Both the position numbers and the translations under genes were made by a program. A DNA stretch of 64,000 bases, from contig CAIYDT010000249.1 of the NCBI GenBank assembly GCA_903924985.1, positions 1-64,000 of the forward strand, in the 5' to 3' direction. This stretch comes from an uncultured Acetobacteraceae bacterium. GTDB lineage: Bacteria > Pseudomonadota > Alphaproteobacteria > Acetobacterales > Acetobacteraceae. Below are positions 17,553-26,914 of this stretch, in pieces; position 1 is the stretch's first letter, and the number at the start of each line of letters is the position of its first letter. The notes below the pieces were generated by a model, which saw only the letters and a list, made by a program, of their open reading frames with translations, did not search any database and had not been told where the DNA came from.

Positions 17553-17804
17553 GACCGTTCGGGCAAAACCAGGGGCAAAATCGGCCGAAGCCGTCTGGCC
17601 GTCACGGAAAAAGGCGAGGCGATGCTGGGTGCCCTCGGCGTCGACCACCTTGCCCGCGATCACCTCGAAATGGCGCTCTTGCTGCCGATGGCGGCTGCGC
17701 GCATAGCCGCGATCAAGCCCAACCACGAAGGGACCGGCTTGCTGCGTCTCGGCTCGCTTCGCTGTCTCGACGGCGTGTTGGCGCACGACCTTCTCGCCCA
17801 TTCG
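17553..17804 (-). pseudogene. Transposase fragment (ISKra4-like)
   Basis: A - strand frame spanning this interval reads FVVGLDRGYARSRHRQQERH followed by FEVIAGKVVDAEGTQHRLAFF, the central conserved part of ISKra4-type transposases (a DGGYVR-like acid motif then HFEVIAGK). On both sides the similarity fades within the same frame, and neither an N-terminal domain nor the following catalytic blocks are recognisable. I therefore read it as a truncated and possibly frameshifted remnant. It separates the Pel-like locus from the acyl-CoA ligase/LIV operon. Family assignment is from memory of the motif only. Confidence 0.5.
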
Positions 17805-17935
17805 CCGCGTCCTGTTGCGGCCCGTGCCCGCATTCTGCGCCCCGCGGCTCGACCGCCATAGACCTTGTCGCATGCGGGCCGACCTGCTAGTGCAAACATA
17901 CAGGGAATGCATAGATAATTAGGAAACAAAGCCAG

Positions 17936-19795
17936 GTGCGGGGCGAACCCTCCTCTCCCAATAGAATAGCGTCCGCGCTGGATGTGGCTGACACATTCCC
18001 ACAATTGTTGCAGCGCAATGCGCGCGAATGGGCCGCGCGGCCCGCCATGCGGGCAAAGGAATTCGGCATCTGGCACACCTGGACCTGGGCGCAGGTTCTG
18101 GCCGAGACCCATGCCATCGCCGAAGGCCTGGCCGCCTTCGGCGTGGAACGCGGCGCTCGGATCGCGATCGTCGGGGACAACCGGCCGCAACTTTACTGGG
18201 CCATCGGCGCGGCGCAGGCATTGGGGGCGGTGCCGGTGCCGCTATATCAGGAAGCCAACGAAGCGGAGATGGGCCTCGTTATCGATCGAGCCGCGATCGA
18301 CACCGTCATAGCCGAAGATCAGGAGCAGGTGGATAAGCTGTTGGCCATCCGAACGCGCCTGGGCCGGCCCGGGCGGATCGTGTTCAAGAACGCGCGCGGC
18401 CTGCAGAACCAAACGGAACCCGGGTTGGTCGCGCTGGACGCGCTCCAGGGCACAGCGCATGCCGGCTCCCTCGATGCCGGCATCGCCGCCGGCAAGGGGA
18501 CCGATCTGGCGGTGATCCTGTACACATCCGGCACGACCGGTGCGCCCAAGGGTGTGATGCTGAGTCACGATAATATCCTCGCCACCGCGCGCGCCGCGTG
18601 CCGGTTCGATAACCTGACCGAGGATGATGAAATGATCGCGTACCTGCCCATGGCGTGGGTGGGCGATCATCTTTGTTCCTATGCCCAATGGCTGGTCAGC
18701 GGTTGCCGCGTCTCCTGCCCCGAAAGCGAGGAAACGCTGCTGACCGACCTGCGCGAGATCGGCCCCAGCTTTTTCATCGCGCCGCCCCGCATTCTGGAAA
18801 CGTTGCTGAGCAGCGTAACCGTCCGCATGTCCGGCGCGGGCTGGCTGAAATCGCGGCTTTACCAAGCCTGCATCGGCCTGGCGCAGCGGGTCGGGGAAGC
18901 GATCCTGGATGGACGGAAAGTGAGCATGGCGGACCGGCTGCGCTACAGGCTCGGCGATATCCTGATCTACGCACCGCTGCGGAACGTGCTCGGGTTCAGC
19001 CGGGTGCGCCGCGCCTATGCGGTCGGGGAGGCGATCGGGCCGGACATCATTCGGTTCTACCGCTCGTTGGGATTGAACCTGAAACAGAGCTACGGCCTCA
19101 CCGAAGCATCCGGCTTTGTGTGCCTGCAAGCGGATGGCGCGGTACGCACCGAGACGGTGGGCGGCCCGATGCCGGGGGTGGAGGTACGTCTCGGCGACGG
19201 GGGCGAAGTGCAGACGCGCAGCCCAGGCGTATTCTCCGGCTATTACCAGGATGAGGCGGCTACCGAGGCGGCGATGACCGCGGATGGCTGGCTGCGAACC
19301 GGCGATATCGGCGTGCTGGAAAACGATGGGCAGTTGCGCATCGTCGATCGCGCGTCCGATGTCGGGCAACTGCGAGACGGCACGCTGTTCACGCCGAAAT
19401 TCATCGAAAACAAACTGAAATTCTTTCCCTATATCAAGGAAGCGGTGGCGGTCGGCGACGGGCGGGAGTTTGTCGCATGCCTGCTCGATATCGATGCCGG
19501 CGCGGTGGGCGGTTGGGCTGAGCGGGCGGGACTCGCATTCGCCGGCTACCAGGAACTCGCCGCCAAGCCGGAAGTGTACGATTTGCTGGCGGACTGCGTG
19601 GCGGCGGTAAACCGCGACCTCGCCGCCGACCCGGCTCGGGCGGGCCTGGCGATCGGACGCTTTCTGATCCTGCCGAAAGAGCTTGACGCGGATGACGGAG
19701 AACTCACCCACATGCGCAAAATACGCCGCGCGGCGATCATGGAGCGCTATGCACCGCTGATCGAGGCGCTGTACGACACGGTGGCGGCGCGATGA
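17936..19795 (+). CDS. AMP-binding long-chain acyl-CoA synthetase
   Basis: 619 aa ANL-superfamily ligase. ATP P-loop at about residue 194 (ILYTSGTTGAPKGVML), A5 motif QSYGLTEASGF near 384, and adenylate-binding TGDIGVLENDGQLRIVDRAS near 462. It activates a fatty or aromatic acid as its CoA thioester. The GTG at 17936 is the first start in frame, with AGGAAA about 10 bases upstream; the next residues (ADTFPQLLQRNAREW) match the normal N-terminus of the family. It overlaps livG by 4 bases (ATGA). Ligases of this type are often the first gene of LIV-like ABC operons, suggesting that the transporter brings in the acid it activates; the exact substrate is unknown. Confidence 0.9.
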   Translation: MRGEPSSPNRIASALDVADTFPQLLQRNAREWAARPAMRAKEFGIWHTWTWAQVLAETHAIAEGLAAFGVERGARIAIVGDNRPQLYWAIGAAQALGAVPVPLYQEANEAEMGLVIDRAAIDTVIAEDQEQVDKLLAIRTRLGRPGRIVFKNARGLQNQTEPGLVALDALQGTAHAGSLDAGIAAGKGTDLAVILYTSGTTGAPKGVMLSHDNILATARAACRFDNLTEDDEMIAYLPMAWVGDHLCSYAQWLVSGCRVSCPESEETLLTDLREIGPSFFIAPPRILETLLSSVTVRMSGAGWLKSRLYQACIGLAQRVGEAILDGRKVSMADRLRYRLGDILIYAPLRNVLGFSRVRRAYAVGEAIGPDIIRFYRSLGLNLKQSYGLTEASGFVCLQADGAVRTETVGGPMPGVEVRLGDGGEVQTRSPGVFSGYYQDEAATEAAMTADGWLRTGDIGVLENDGQLRIVDRASDVGQLRDGTLFTPKFIENKLKFFPYIKEAVAVGDGREFVACLLDIDAGAVGGWAERAGLAFAGYQELAAKPEVYDLLADCVAAVNRDLAADPARAGLAIGRFLILPKELDADDGELTHMRKIRRAAIMERYAPLIEALYDTVAAR

Positions 19796-20586
19796 CGACA
19801 GCACGGGCCATCGGCGAAGTGCTGCTGAACGTGGAGGGCATTTCGCTCTCCTTCGGCGGGGTGCGCGCCCTGTCCGACGTATCGTTCAACATTCGCAAGG
19901 GAGAAATCCGCGCGATTATCGGGCCGAACGGCGCCGGGAAATCGTCCATGCTCAATTGCATCAACGGCTTTTATCATCCACAGGAAGGACAAATCACCTA
20001 CAAGGGCCGGGTGCGCCACCGGATGCACCCCTACGAAGCCGCGCAACAATCCATTGCTCGGACGTTTCAAAATATCGCCCTGTTCAAGGGCATGTCCGCC
20101 CTCGATAACATCATGACCGGACGGCTGCTGAAAATGCGGCGCGGATTTTTCTGGCAGGCGCTGCACTGGGGCCCGGCGGCGGCCGAAGAAGCCGAACATC
20201 GCGCGCATGTCGAGCGTATTATCGATTTTCTGCGGATCCAGGCGGTGCGCAAGATGCCGGTGGGACGCCTGCCCTACGGGTTGCAGAAGCGCGTGGAACT
20301 CGGACGGGCGCTGGCCGCCGAACCCGACCTGCTGCTGCTGGATGAACCGATGGCCGGGATGAACGTGGAGGAGAAGGAGGACATGTGCCGCTTCATCCTC
20401 GACGTGAACGAACAGTTCGGCATCACCATCGCGCTGATCGAGCACGATATGGGCGTGGTGATGGATTTGTCGGACCGCGTGGTGGTCCTGGAATATGGAC
20501 GAAAAATCGCCGACGGCACGCCCGACGAGGTGCGCGCCGACCAGCGGGTGATCGATGCCTACCTTGGCGTGCAGCGAGAGGATTAG
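19792..20586 (+). CDS. livG: LIV-type ABC transporter ATP-binding protein (LivG)
   Basis: 264 aa ATPase. Walker A GPNGAGKSSM (about 44), signature-like LPYGLQKRVELGRALA, Walker B LLLLDEPMAGM and the switch His in LIEHDMGVVMDL. The long insert after Walker A and the C-terminal VIDAYLGV are typical of LivG rather than LivF. Overlaps the acyl-CoA ligase stop by 4 bases and precedes livH by 2 bases. Acts with LivH/LivM/LivF at the inner membrane. Confidence 0.92.
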   Translation: MTTARAIGEVLLNVEGISLSFGGVRALSDVSFNIRKGEIRAIIGPNGAGKSSMLNCINGFYHPQEGQITYKGRVRHRMHPYEAAQQSIARTFQNIALFKGMSALDNIMTGRLLKMRRGFFWQALHWGPAAAEEAEHRAHVERIIDFLRIQAVRKMPVGRLPYGLQKRVELGRALAAEPDLLLLDEPMAGMNVEEKEDMCRFILDVNEQFGITIALIEHDMGVVMDLSDRVVVLEYGRKIADGTPDEVRADQRVIDAYLGVQRED

Positions 20587-20588
20587 GC

Positions 20589-21485
20589 ATGGCATTCTTC
20601 TTCGAAGTCGTGCTGGGCGGCCTGCTGTCGGGGGTGCTGTATTCGCTGGTGGCGCTGGGCTTCGTGCTGATCTTCAAGGCCTCGGGCGTATTCAATTTCG
20701 CCCAGGGCGCGATGGTGCTGTTCGCTGCGCTGACGCTGGTGCGACTGATGGAGTGGCTGCCGTTCTGGGCGGCTTTCGCGGTTTCCTGCCTGGTCATGAT
20801 CGCGCTGGCCTTCGCGATCGAGCGGTTGGTGCTGCGCCGGCTGGTCAACCAGGAGGGCATCATCCTGTTCATGGCAACCTTGGGGGTGAATTTCTTCCTG
20901 GAGGGTTTCGGCCAAACGATCTGGGGCAGCGATGTCTACACGCTCGACCTCGGCATTCCGAAGGATCCGATGTTCATTCTTGAGTCCGTCTTCGACGGCG
21001 GCTTGCTGGTGGACAAGCTCGATGTGTTCGCCGCGGTCGTGGCGGGCATGCTGGTGGCGGCGCTGGCGCTGTTCTTCCAGAAGACCAAAATCGGGCTGGC
21101 ATTGCGCGCGGTGGCCGACGACCATCAGGCGGCGCAATCGATCGGGGTGCCGCTGGACTATATCTGGCTGGTGGTGTGGTCGGCGGCCGGCATCGTTGCG
21201 CTGGTGGCGGGCATGGTGTGGGGTGCCAAGCTGGGCGTGCAGTTTTCCATCTCCCTGGTGGCGCTGAAGGCATTGCCGGTGCTGATCCTGGGCGGCTTTA
21301 CCTCGGTGCCCGGTGCCATCGTCGGCGGGCTGATCATCGGCATGGGGGAAAAGCTGTCCGAAGTGTATTGCGGCCCGATCCTGGGCGGCGGGATCGAGAA
21401 TTGGTTCGCCTACGTGTTGGTGCTGGTGTTCCTGCTGTTCCGCCCGCAGGGGCTGTTCGGCGACAAAATCGTCGAGCGGGTGTGA
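20589..21485 (+). CDS. livH: LIV-type ABC transporter permease (LivH)
   Basis: 298 aa polytopic permease with about eight hydrophobic spans. Typical motifs are the N-terminal LLSGVLYSLVALGFVLIFKA and the loop ALRAVADDHQAAQSIGVPLD, which couples to the ATPases, and the final LLFRPQGLFGDK. ATG 20589 is selected over further upstream starts because it follows the livG stop directly and gives the usual N-terminus. It forms the translocation pore with LivM. Confidence 0.92.
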   Translation: MAFFFEVVLGGLLSGVLYSLVALGFVLIFKASGVFNFAQGAMVLFAALTLVRLMEWLPFWAAFAVSCLVMIALAFAIERLVLRRLVNQEGIILFMATLGVNFFLEGFGQTIWGSDVYTLDLGIPKDPMFILESVFDGGLLVDKLDVFAAVVAGMLVAALALFFQKTKIGLALRAVADDHQAAQSIGVPLDYIWLVVWSAAGIVALVAGMVWGAKLGVQFSISLVALKALPVLILGGFTSVPGAIVGGLIIGMGEKLSEVYCGPILGGGIENWFAYVLVLVFLLFRPQGLFGDKIVERV

Positions 21486-21491
21486 GCATCG

Positions 21492-22550
21492 ATGTTTTAC
21501 CGGGAAAACGGCCAGTTCAAGACCAGCTACGAAGCCGATCAGGCGCTGTTCCCGATCCGCCAGGACCGGATCGCGATGCTCGTCATCCTGTTCGCGGCCT
21601 TCGTGGTCGTGCCGCTCACCGCCACCGAATATGTCTATACCGGCATTCTCATCCCCTTCCTGGTGCTGACGCTGGCGACGATCGGCCTCAATCTGCTGAC
21701 CGGCTATTGCGGGCAGGTATCGCTGGGAACGGGAGCGTTCATGGCGGTGGGCGCCTATGCTGCCTACAATTTGGTGCTGCGGGTGCCCGGGCTGAACCTG
21801 CTGGCGGCCATGCTGCTTGGGGGCGGGATCTCGGCGCTGGTGGGGGTGCTATTCGGGCTGCCCAGCCTGCGGATCAAGGGGTTCTATCTGGCGGTGGCCA
21901 CCCTGGCGGCGCAGTTCTTCATGGACTGGCTGTTCATCCGCATCAAATGGTTCACCAACTACGCAACCAATGCCACGGCCCCCAAGCTGATCTTTTTCGG
22001 CGTTCCCCTGGATAGCGCCGGACGGCGTTATCTGTTCACACTGGCGATCGTCGTGGTGCTGGCGCTGGCCGCCAAGAATCTGGTGCGTGGCGCCATCGGG
22101 CGGCGATGGATGGCGGTGCGCGACATGGACATCGCCGCCGAAATCATCGGCATTCGACTGCTGCGCACCAAGCTGTTGGCCTTCGCGGTCAGTTCCTTCT
22201 ATTGCGGGGTCGCGGGCGCGCTATGGGCCTTCGTGCATTTGGGCGCGTGGGAGCCGCTGACCTTCGACGTCAACCGGTCCTTCCAGGTGCTGTTCATGGT
22301 GATCATCGGCGGGGTGGGATCTATCCTCGGATCGTTCCTGGGGGCCGCTTTCATCTTCGCCGTGCCGATCCTGATCAACCAGGTGCCGGCGGCGCTGGGG
22401 GTGCCGATTTCCACGGCACTCAGCTCGAATCTGGAGTCGATGGTCTTCGGGGCGTTGATTATCTTCTTCCTGATCGCCGAACCGCACGGCCTCGCCCGTC
22501 TGTGGCAACTGGGTAAGGAGAAATTGCGGCTGTGGCCGTTGCCGCATTGA
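21492..22550 (+). CDS. livM: LIV-type ABC transporter permease (LivM)
   Basis: 352 aa. After a soluble head of ~35 residues there are about eight to nine membrane spans. Family motifs include TIGLNLLTGYCGQVSLGTGA, GLPSLRIKGFYLAVATLA and the coupling loop WMAVRDMDIAAEIIGIRLLR. It starts 6 bases after livH and completes the permease pair. The order livG-livH-livM-binding protein-livF is intact and collinear. Confidence 0.92.
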   Translation: MFYRENGQFKTSYEADQALFPIRQDRIAMLVILFAAFVVVPLTATEYVYTGILIPFLVLTLATIGLNLLTGYCGQVSLGTGAFMAVGAYAAYNLVLRVPGLNLLAAMLLGGGISALVGVLFGLPSLRIKGFYLAVATLAAQFFMDWLFIRIKWFTNYATNATAPKLIFFGVPLDSAGRRYLFTLAIVVVLALAAKNLVRGAIGRRWMAVRDMDIAAEIIGIRLLRTKLLAFAVSSFYCGVAGALWAFVHLGAWEPLTFDVNRSFQVLFMVIIGGVGSILGSFLGAAFIFAVPILINQVPAALGVPISTALSSNLESMVFGALIIFFLIAEPHGLARLWQLGKEKLRLWPLPH

Positions 22551-22611
22551 GCGACAACGGCGTAGTTTCTTGCTAAACTGGATCGCTAACCAAGCAACAG
22601 GGAGACAGAAA

Positions 22612-23934
22612 ATGCGTCCGAACCGCCTGAAACACCTGCTTGGGGCCGCCTTGCTCGCGGCGCCGTTGGCCTTTTCCGTCGCCGCGCAGGCGCAGAATGA
22701 GCAATTCATCCCCGGACTGGTCTATCGCACCGGCGCCTACGCCCCGAATGGCGTGCCATTCGCCAACGGCCGAGCCGATTATTTCGCCATGCTGAATGCG
22801 CGCGATGGCGGCATCAATGGCGTGAAGGTCGTCTATGAGGAATGCGAGACCGGCTATGCCACGGATCGCGGCGTGGAGTGCTATGAGCGGCTGAAGGGCA
22901 AGGGCCCGACCGGGGCGGCGGCATTCTCCCCGCTGTCCACCGGCATCACCTTCGCGCTGACCGAGAAGGCGCCGGGCGATAAGCTTCCTCTGCTGACGCA
23001 GGCGTACGGCCGCGCCGATTCCATCATCGGCAGCGTGTTCCAATGGAATTTCCCGCTGACCGGCACCTATTGGGACGCGGCGGAGATCCTGGTCCAGCAT
23101 ATCGCCGCCAAGGCCGGCGGGGTTGCCAATCTGAAGGGCAAGCGGCTTGCCCTGGTCTATCACGACTCACCTTACGGCAAGGAACCGATCCCGGTTCTGG
23201 AAGATCTGGCGAAGCGTTACGGCTTCACCTTCGATGCCATGCCGGTGACGCATCCCGGCGTCGAGCAGAAATCCACCTGGCTGCAAATCCGCCAGAACCG
23301 GCCCGACTGGGTGTTCCTGTGGGGCTGGGGGGTGATGAATTCCGCCTCGATCAAGGAAGCCGTGGCGGTGAATTACCCGCGTGAGAAGATGTTCGGCGGG
23401 TGGTGGTCCGGCGCGGAGCCGGACGTGACCCCGGCGGGCGACGGCGCCAAGGGCTACTACGCGCTGGCACTGCACCCCGTGGGGCAGGTGGCGAAGGTGC
23501 ATCAGGAGATCATGCGCACCCTCTACGACAAGGGAACGGGCGCCGCGAAGAAGGAAGAGGTCGGTGAGGTGTTGTATAATCGCGGCCTGATCGACGGTAT
23601 GCAGGTGGCGGAGGCCATTCGCACGGCGATGGCACGCTATGGCAACAAGCCGCTGACCGGCGAGCAGATCCGCTGGGGCTTCGAGAACCTGAAATTCGAC
23701 GCGGCTCGGCTGGAGGCGATCGGGTTCACCGGGTTGGCGCAGCCGCTGACCGTGAGCTGCGAGGATCACGGGGGTACGCACCTCGCCTGGGTGCAGCAGT
23801 GGGACGGCAAGAAGTGGAACGCGGTGAGCCAGCCGTACGAAGCGGACCAGACCTATCTGCGGGCCAAGGCGCTGGAGTCCGCGACGGCCTACGCGAAGCA
23901 GAAAGGCATCGCACCGGGCTGCCTCGCGCAGTGA
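22612..23934 (+). CDS. Periplasmic substrate-binding protein of the LIV-type transporter
   Basis: 440 aa type I periplasmic binding protein. The start at 22612 has GGGAGA about 6 bases upstream and gives a classic signal peptide (MRPNRLKHLLGAALLAAPLA) ending near AQAQ. The mature part has PNGVPFANGRADYFAMLNAR, YEECETGYATDRGVECYERL and the central ALVYHDSPYGKEPIP, as in Leu/amide/aromatic-acid binding proteins. Ligand cannot be read from sequence; the linked acyl-CoA ligase argues for a carboxylic acid rather than an amino acid. Confidence 0.88.
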   Translation: MRPNRLKHLLGAALLAAPLAFSVAAQAQNEQFIPGLVYRTGAYAPNGVPFANGRADYFAMLNARDGGINGVKVVYEECETGYATDRGVECYERLKGKGPTGAAAFSPLSTGITFALTEKAPGDKLPLLTQAYGRADSIIGSVFQWNFPLTGTYWDAAEILVQHIAAKAGGVANLKGKRLALVYHDSPYGKEPIPVLEDLAKRYGFTFDAMPVTHPGVEQKSTWLQIRQNRPDWVFLWGWGVMNSASIKEAVAVNYPREKMFGGWWSGAEPDVTPAGDGAKGYYALALHPVGQVAKVHQEIMRTLYDKGTGAAKKEEVGEVLYNRGLIDGMQVAEAIRTAMARYGNKPLTGEQIRWGFENLKFDAARLEAIGFTGLAQPLTVSCEDHGGTHLAWVQQWDGKKWNAVSQPYEADQTYLRAKALESATAYAKQKGIAPGCLAQ

Positions 23935-23953
23935 ACAGGCTGGCATGACAAGA

Positions 23954-23969
23954 CGGGCGTTGGCGCCCG
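23954..23969 (+). terminator. GC hairpin between binding-protein gene and livF
   Basis: A perfect 6-bp stem CGGGCG/CGCCCG with a TTGG loop lies in the 56-base gap and is followed by CCTTGCTGTTT. The T run is weak, so it is more likely an attenuator or mRNA-stabilising 3' end that raises binding-protein message relative to livF than a strong terminator (inference). Confidence 0.4.
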
Positions 23970-23990
23970 CCTTGCTGTTTCGAGAGACCG

Positions 23991-24821
23991 ATGCCGATGA
24001 CCCCTTCCCCGACAGAGGCCGCGCCGCTGCTCAGCGTGAACAACATTGAGGTCATCTACAACCATGTGATCCTGGTTCTGAAGGGTGTTAGCCTGACCGT
24101 GCCGGCGGCGGGCATCGTGGCGCTGCTGGGGGCCAACGGGGCCGGAAAATCCACCACCCTGAAGGCGATTTCCAACCTGCTGAAAGCCGAACGCGGCGCG
24201 GTTACGAAGGGTAGTATCACCGCCATGGGCGAGCGGATCGATCCGCTCACGGCCTCCGACCTGGTGCGCCGGGGCATCATCCAGGTGATGGAGGGGCGGC
24301 ACTGCTTCCCGCATCTGACGGTCGAAGAAAACATTCTGACCGGCGCGTTTTCCCGCCGGGACGGACGCGCCGCCGCCATGGCCGATCTGGAACGTTGCTA
24401 CGGTTATTTCGGGCGCTTGAAGGAACGGCGAAAGTCGCTGGCGGGCCTCACGTCCGGCGGGGAGCAGCAGATGGTGGCGATCGCGCGGGCCTTGATGAGC
24501 CGTCCGAAACTATTGCTTCTGGACGAGCCTTCCATGGGGCTCGCGCCGCAGCTGGTGGAGGAGATTTTCGAGATCGTAATGCAGCTGAACGCGGCCGAGG
24601 GGATGTCCATCCTGCTAGCGGAACAGAATACCAATATGGCGCTGCGCTACGCCCATTACGGCTATATTCTGGAGAATGGCCGCATCGTGCTGGACGGGAC
24701 GGCGGCGGCGCTGCGGCAGAACGACGATGTGAAGGAATTCTACCTCGGCCTGTCCAGCGCGGGACGCAAGAGCTATCGGGATGTGAAACATTACCGGCGG
24801 CGCAAGCGCTGGCTGAGTTGA
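23991..24821 (+). CDS. livF: LIV-type ABC transporter ATP-binding protein (LivF)
   Basis: 276 aa. Walker A GANGAGKSTT (about 43), signature TSGGEQQMVAIARALMSRPK and Walker B LLLLDEPSMGLAP, then LLAEQNTNMALRYAHYGYIL, which is typical of LivF. A basic C-terminal extension (SYRDVKHYRRRKRW) is longer than in E. coli LivF and is common in transporters linked to AMP ligases. Two ATGs (23991 and 23997) are possible starts. It ends the operon. Confidence 0.92.
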   Translation: MPMTPSPTEAAPLLSVNNIEVIYNHVILVLKGVSLTVPAAGIVALLGANGAGKSTTLKAISNLLKAERGAVTKGSITAMGERIDPLTASDLVRRGIIQVMEGRHCFPHLTVEENILTGAFSRRDGRAAAMADLERCYGYFGRLKERRKSLAGLTSGGEQQMVAIARALMSRPKLLLLDEPSMGLAPQLVEEIFEIVMQLNAAEGMSILLAEQNTNMALRYAHYGYILENGRIVLDGTAAALRQNDDVKEFYLGLSSAGRKSYRDVKHYRRRKRWLS

Positions 24822-24858
24822 TACCAGGGGCCGTTGAAACTCGCGTTGGTGTATGGAT

Positions 24859-25396
24859 TGTCAATCAGCGTTGAACAGTTTCCAGGTAACAGCGTCCAAA
24901 AATTTCCAGTTGATCAGCCCGATATCGGCTGCTTTTTGTGCTGTTTGAAGCGGAAGGAATCATTCCCGGTTTCCAGGATATCGCAGTGGTGGGTGATGCG
25001 ATCGAGCAAGGCCGTGGTCATCTTGGCATCACCAAAAACTCCGACCCATTCGGCGAAGGACAGGTTGGTGGTGACGACCAGCGAGGTCTTCTCGTAGAGC
25101 TGGCTGATCAGGTGGAACAGCAGGGCGCCGCCCGAGGCGGGGAACGGGAGATACCCGAGTTTATCCAGGATGACGGCGTCGGTCTGCACTAGCTGGCGGG
25201 CCAGATTGCCAGCTTTTCCCTGTTGTTTTTCCTTCTCGAGCTGGTTCACCAGATCGACCGCGTTGTAAAAGCGGACACGCTTGCCGCGGTGGATCGCGGC
25301 CACGCCCAAAGCCGTCGCCAGATGGGTTTTCCCCGTGCCGGTTCCGCCCACCAGGATCAAATTGTGCGCCGTTTCTATGAAGGCGACGATCAAGGA
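24859..25396 (-). mobile_element. IS21-family remnant (right end plus 3' part of istB)
   Basis: The + strand sequence TGTCAATCAGCG at 24859-24870 has the TG start and composition of IS21-family termini, and the next ~45 bases repeat AACAGTTTCCAGG- and TTTCCAGTTGATCAG-like blocks as multiple terminal binding sites do. The istB ATPase part ends at 24914. istA, the N-terminus of istB and the left end are absent; similarity stops abruptly near 25396. Confidence 0.65.
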
Positions 25397-25492
25397 ATAG
25401 GACAGAATGGCGGTGCGCGCATGCGGCGCCGGCCGCAGCCGAAGGGTCTGCGGCCCGAGAGTGACCGAGCGATCATAGCGTTCATGCACCAA
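24914..25492 (-). pseudogene. istB (truncated): Chimeric frame: transglutaminase-like N-terminus joined to truncated IstB
   Basis: 192-residue frame. Residues 1-33 ([20 protein letters not shown], then [13 protein letters not shown]) match the start of the N-terminal domain of bacterial transglutaminase-like proteins. From about residue 34 the frame becomes Ist[21 protein letters not shown] (Walker A), [20 protein letters not shown] (Walker B, with Lys replacing the usual Glu/Asp of LDELGYLPF) and the C-terminal [20 protein letters not shown]. The IstB N-terminal helical domain is missing. The join near 25393-25396 is in frame by chance and marks a deletion or one-ended insertion. Both parent genes are dead here; expression of a chimera is unlikely but possible. 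Confidence 0.7.
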
Positions 25493-25499
25493 AGTGCCA

Positions 25500-25616
25500 G
25501 CGCGGGACTACGTCAACGCGCACGAGGTCGCGCATATCGGACACATGAACCACGGCAAACGGTTCTGGGCGCAGGTCTGCCGCCTGACCCCGCACACCAA
25601 AGCCGCGATCGCCTAG
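25500..25616 (+). pseudogene. C-terminal fragment of a YgjP/DUF45-type zinc metallopeptidase
   Basis: From GCG 25500 the + strand reads [20 protein letters not shown] then RFWAQVCRLTPHTKAAIA and a TAG at 25614. This is the end of the DUF45 (SprT/YgjP-like) family, including the HExxH zinc motif (HEVAH) and the third ligand region MNHG. No start or upstream domain exists: directly upstream is the transglutaminase fragment on the other strand. It is a decayed piece that ends 21 bases before the convergent ureG. Confidence 0.65.
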
Positions 25617-25637
25617 TTGCGGCGGGATGGGGCGCGG

Positions 25638-26267
25638 CTACAGCGGATGGGGTGATAATCCGCCCTGTTTCTCGATGAAGGCGGCGATCTCCGCCACGCC
25701 CTGACCCGCACGAATATTGGCGAACACAAACGGGCGGTCGCCGCGCATTTTCTTGGAGTCCCGGTCCATTACTTCCAAGCTCGCACCGACGTATGGGGCG
25801 AGGTCGATTTTATTGATCACCAGCATGTCACTACGGGTGATGCCTGGCCCACCTTTGCGGGGGATCTTGTCGCCGGCGGAGACGTCGATGACGTAGATCG
25901 TCAAATCCGCCAATTCAGGGCTGAAGGTCGCGGCCAGATTGTCGCCGCCGCTTTCGATCAGCATCAGGTCCAGATTGGGGAAGCGGCGGTTCAGCTCCGC
26001 CACGCCGGCGAGGTTGATCGATGCGTCCTCCCGGATCGCCGTATGCGGGCAGCCGCCGGTTTCGATACCCATGATCCGTTCGGGGGGGAGGGAGCCGGCG
26101 CGGGTCAGAAACTCCGCATCTTCCTTGGTGTAGATGTCGTTGGTGATCGCGGCGATGTCGTAGCGGTCGCGGAAATGCTTGCAGAGCGCGTCCATCAGCG
26201 CGGTCTTGCCGGTGCCGACCGGGCCGCCGACGCCGACGCGCAAGGGGCCGTGCGGGGATTTGGTCAT
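25638..26267 (-). CDS. ureG: Urease accessory GTPase UreG
   Basis: 209 aa GTPase that powers nickel insertion into urease. P-loop [20 protein letters not shown] (about 12), nickel-binding CPH in [20 protein letters not shown], then [20 protein letters not shown] and the NKID motif. ATG 26267 overlaps the ureF stop (ATGA). Last gene of the urease operon. Confidence 0.96.
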   Translation of the reverse strand: MTKSPHGPLRVGVGGPVGTGKTALMDALCKHFRDRYDIAAITNDIYTKEDAEFLTRAGSLPPERIMGIETGGCPHTAIREDASINLAGVAELNRRFPNLDLMLIESGGDNLAATFSPELADLTIYVIDVSAGDKIPRKGGPGITRSDMLVINKIDLAPYVGASLEVMDRDSKKMRGDRPFVFANIRAGQGVAEIAAFIEKQGGLSPHPL

Positions 26268-26914
26268 GAGCGGAACAACCTTGTGTACTGGGTTTCGTGC
26301 CGGAGGGAGGCGAGGTCGGACCGGAAGGCGCAGCCCCCGAGATCGTCCAGGGTGGCTTCGCGGGTTTCGGCCGCAGTCGCGATGATGACGGGTTCCAGTG
26401 CGGCCAGCACCCGCAGGCCGGCGTTCTGGCCGAGGGGCACGAGCCGCACAGCGGCGGAAATCAGGTTGGTGGTAAAGGCTTGCAGATAGGCAACGGCCGC
26501 GTCGTCTTCGTCGATTCCGTTCGCGCCGGTCAGGGCCCCGACAGCCACGGCGTAGGGGGCATTGGCGGGCAGTGGCGCTCCTGCCCAGGCGACAGCGGCG
26601 GCGGCGAAGGCGTTGCCTTGTGCCAGGGACTCCGTCTGACGTTCGCGGGAAGCCGCCGTTGCCAGCGCCAGTTCGGTGATTTCAGCGAGAGCGGTGGGAT
26701 CGTTGGCGGCCTGATGAGCATGGCGCAGCAGAATGGCATCGTTCCGGCCGCTGCCATTTGACAGCACATCGGAAAGCCACGTTTTCAGCGAGTCGCCGTC
26801 GGCGATGTCGTTGGTATCCACGGCCCATTCCAGGCCGTGGGAGTAGGCGTATCCGCCTGTCGGAAAGGCCGGCGACAGCCAGGCCAGCAGGCGGATCAGC
26901 GACATCTCAGTCAT
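26264..26914 (-). CDS. ureF: Urease accessory protein UreF
   Basis: 216 aa all-helical urease chaperone that acts with UreD and UreG. The N-terminus [20 protein letters not shown] and [10 protein letters not shown] are family signatures. I start at ATG 26914, which gives the usual MTE beginning and overlaps the ureE end by 8 bases; ATG 26905 is the alternative. The body contains [10 protein letters not shown] and [16 protein letters not shown] as expected. Confidence 0.92.
   Translation of the reverse strand: MTEMSLIRLLAWLSPAFPTGGYAYSHGLEWAVDTNDIADGDSLKTWLSDVLSNGSGRNDAILLRHAHQAANDPTALAEITELALATAASRERQTESLAQGNAFAAAAVAWAGAPLPANAPYAVAVGALTGANGIDEDDAAVAYLQAFTTNLISAAVRLVPLGQNAGLRVLAALEPVIIATAAETREATLDDLGGCAFRSDLASLRHETQYTRLFRS

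Noticed and set aside
18242-19804. 520-codon frame antisense to the acyl-CoA ligase
   Set aside because: No motif, no ribosome site, and the + strand frame is a complete AMP-binding enzyme.
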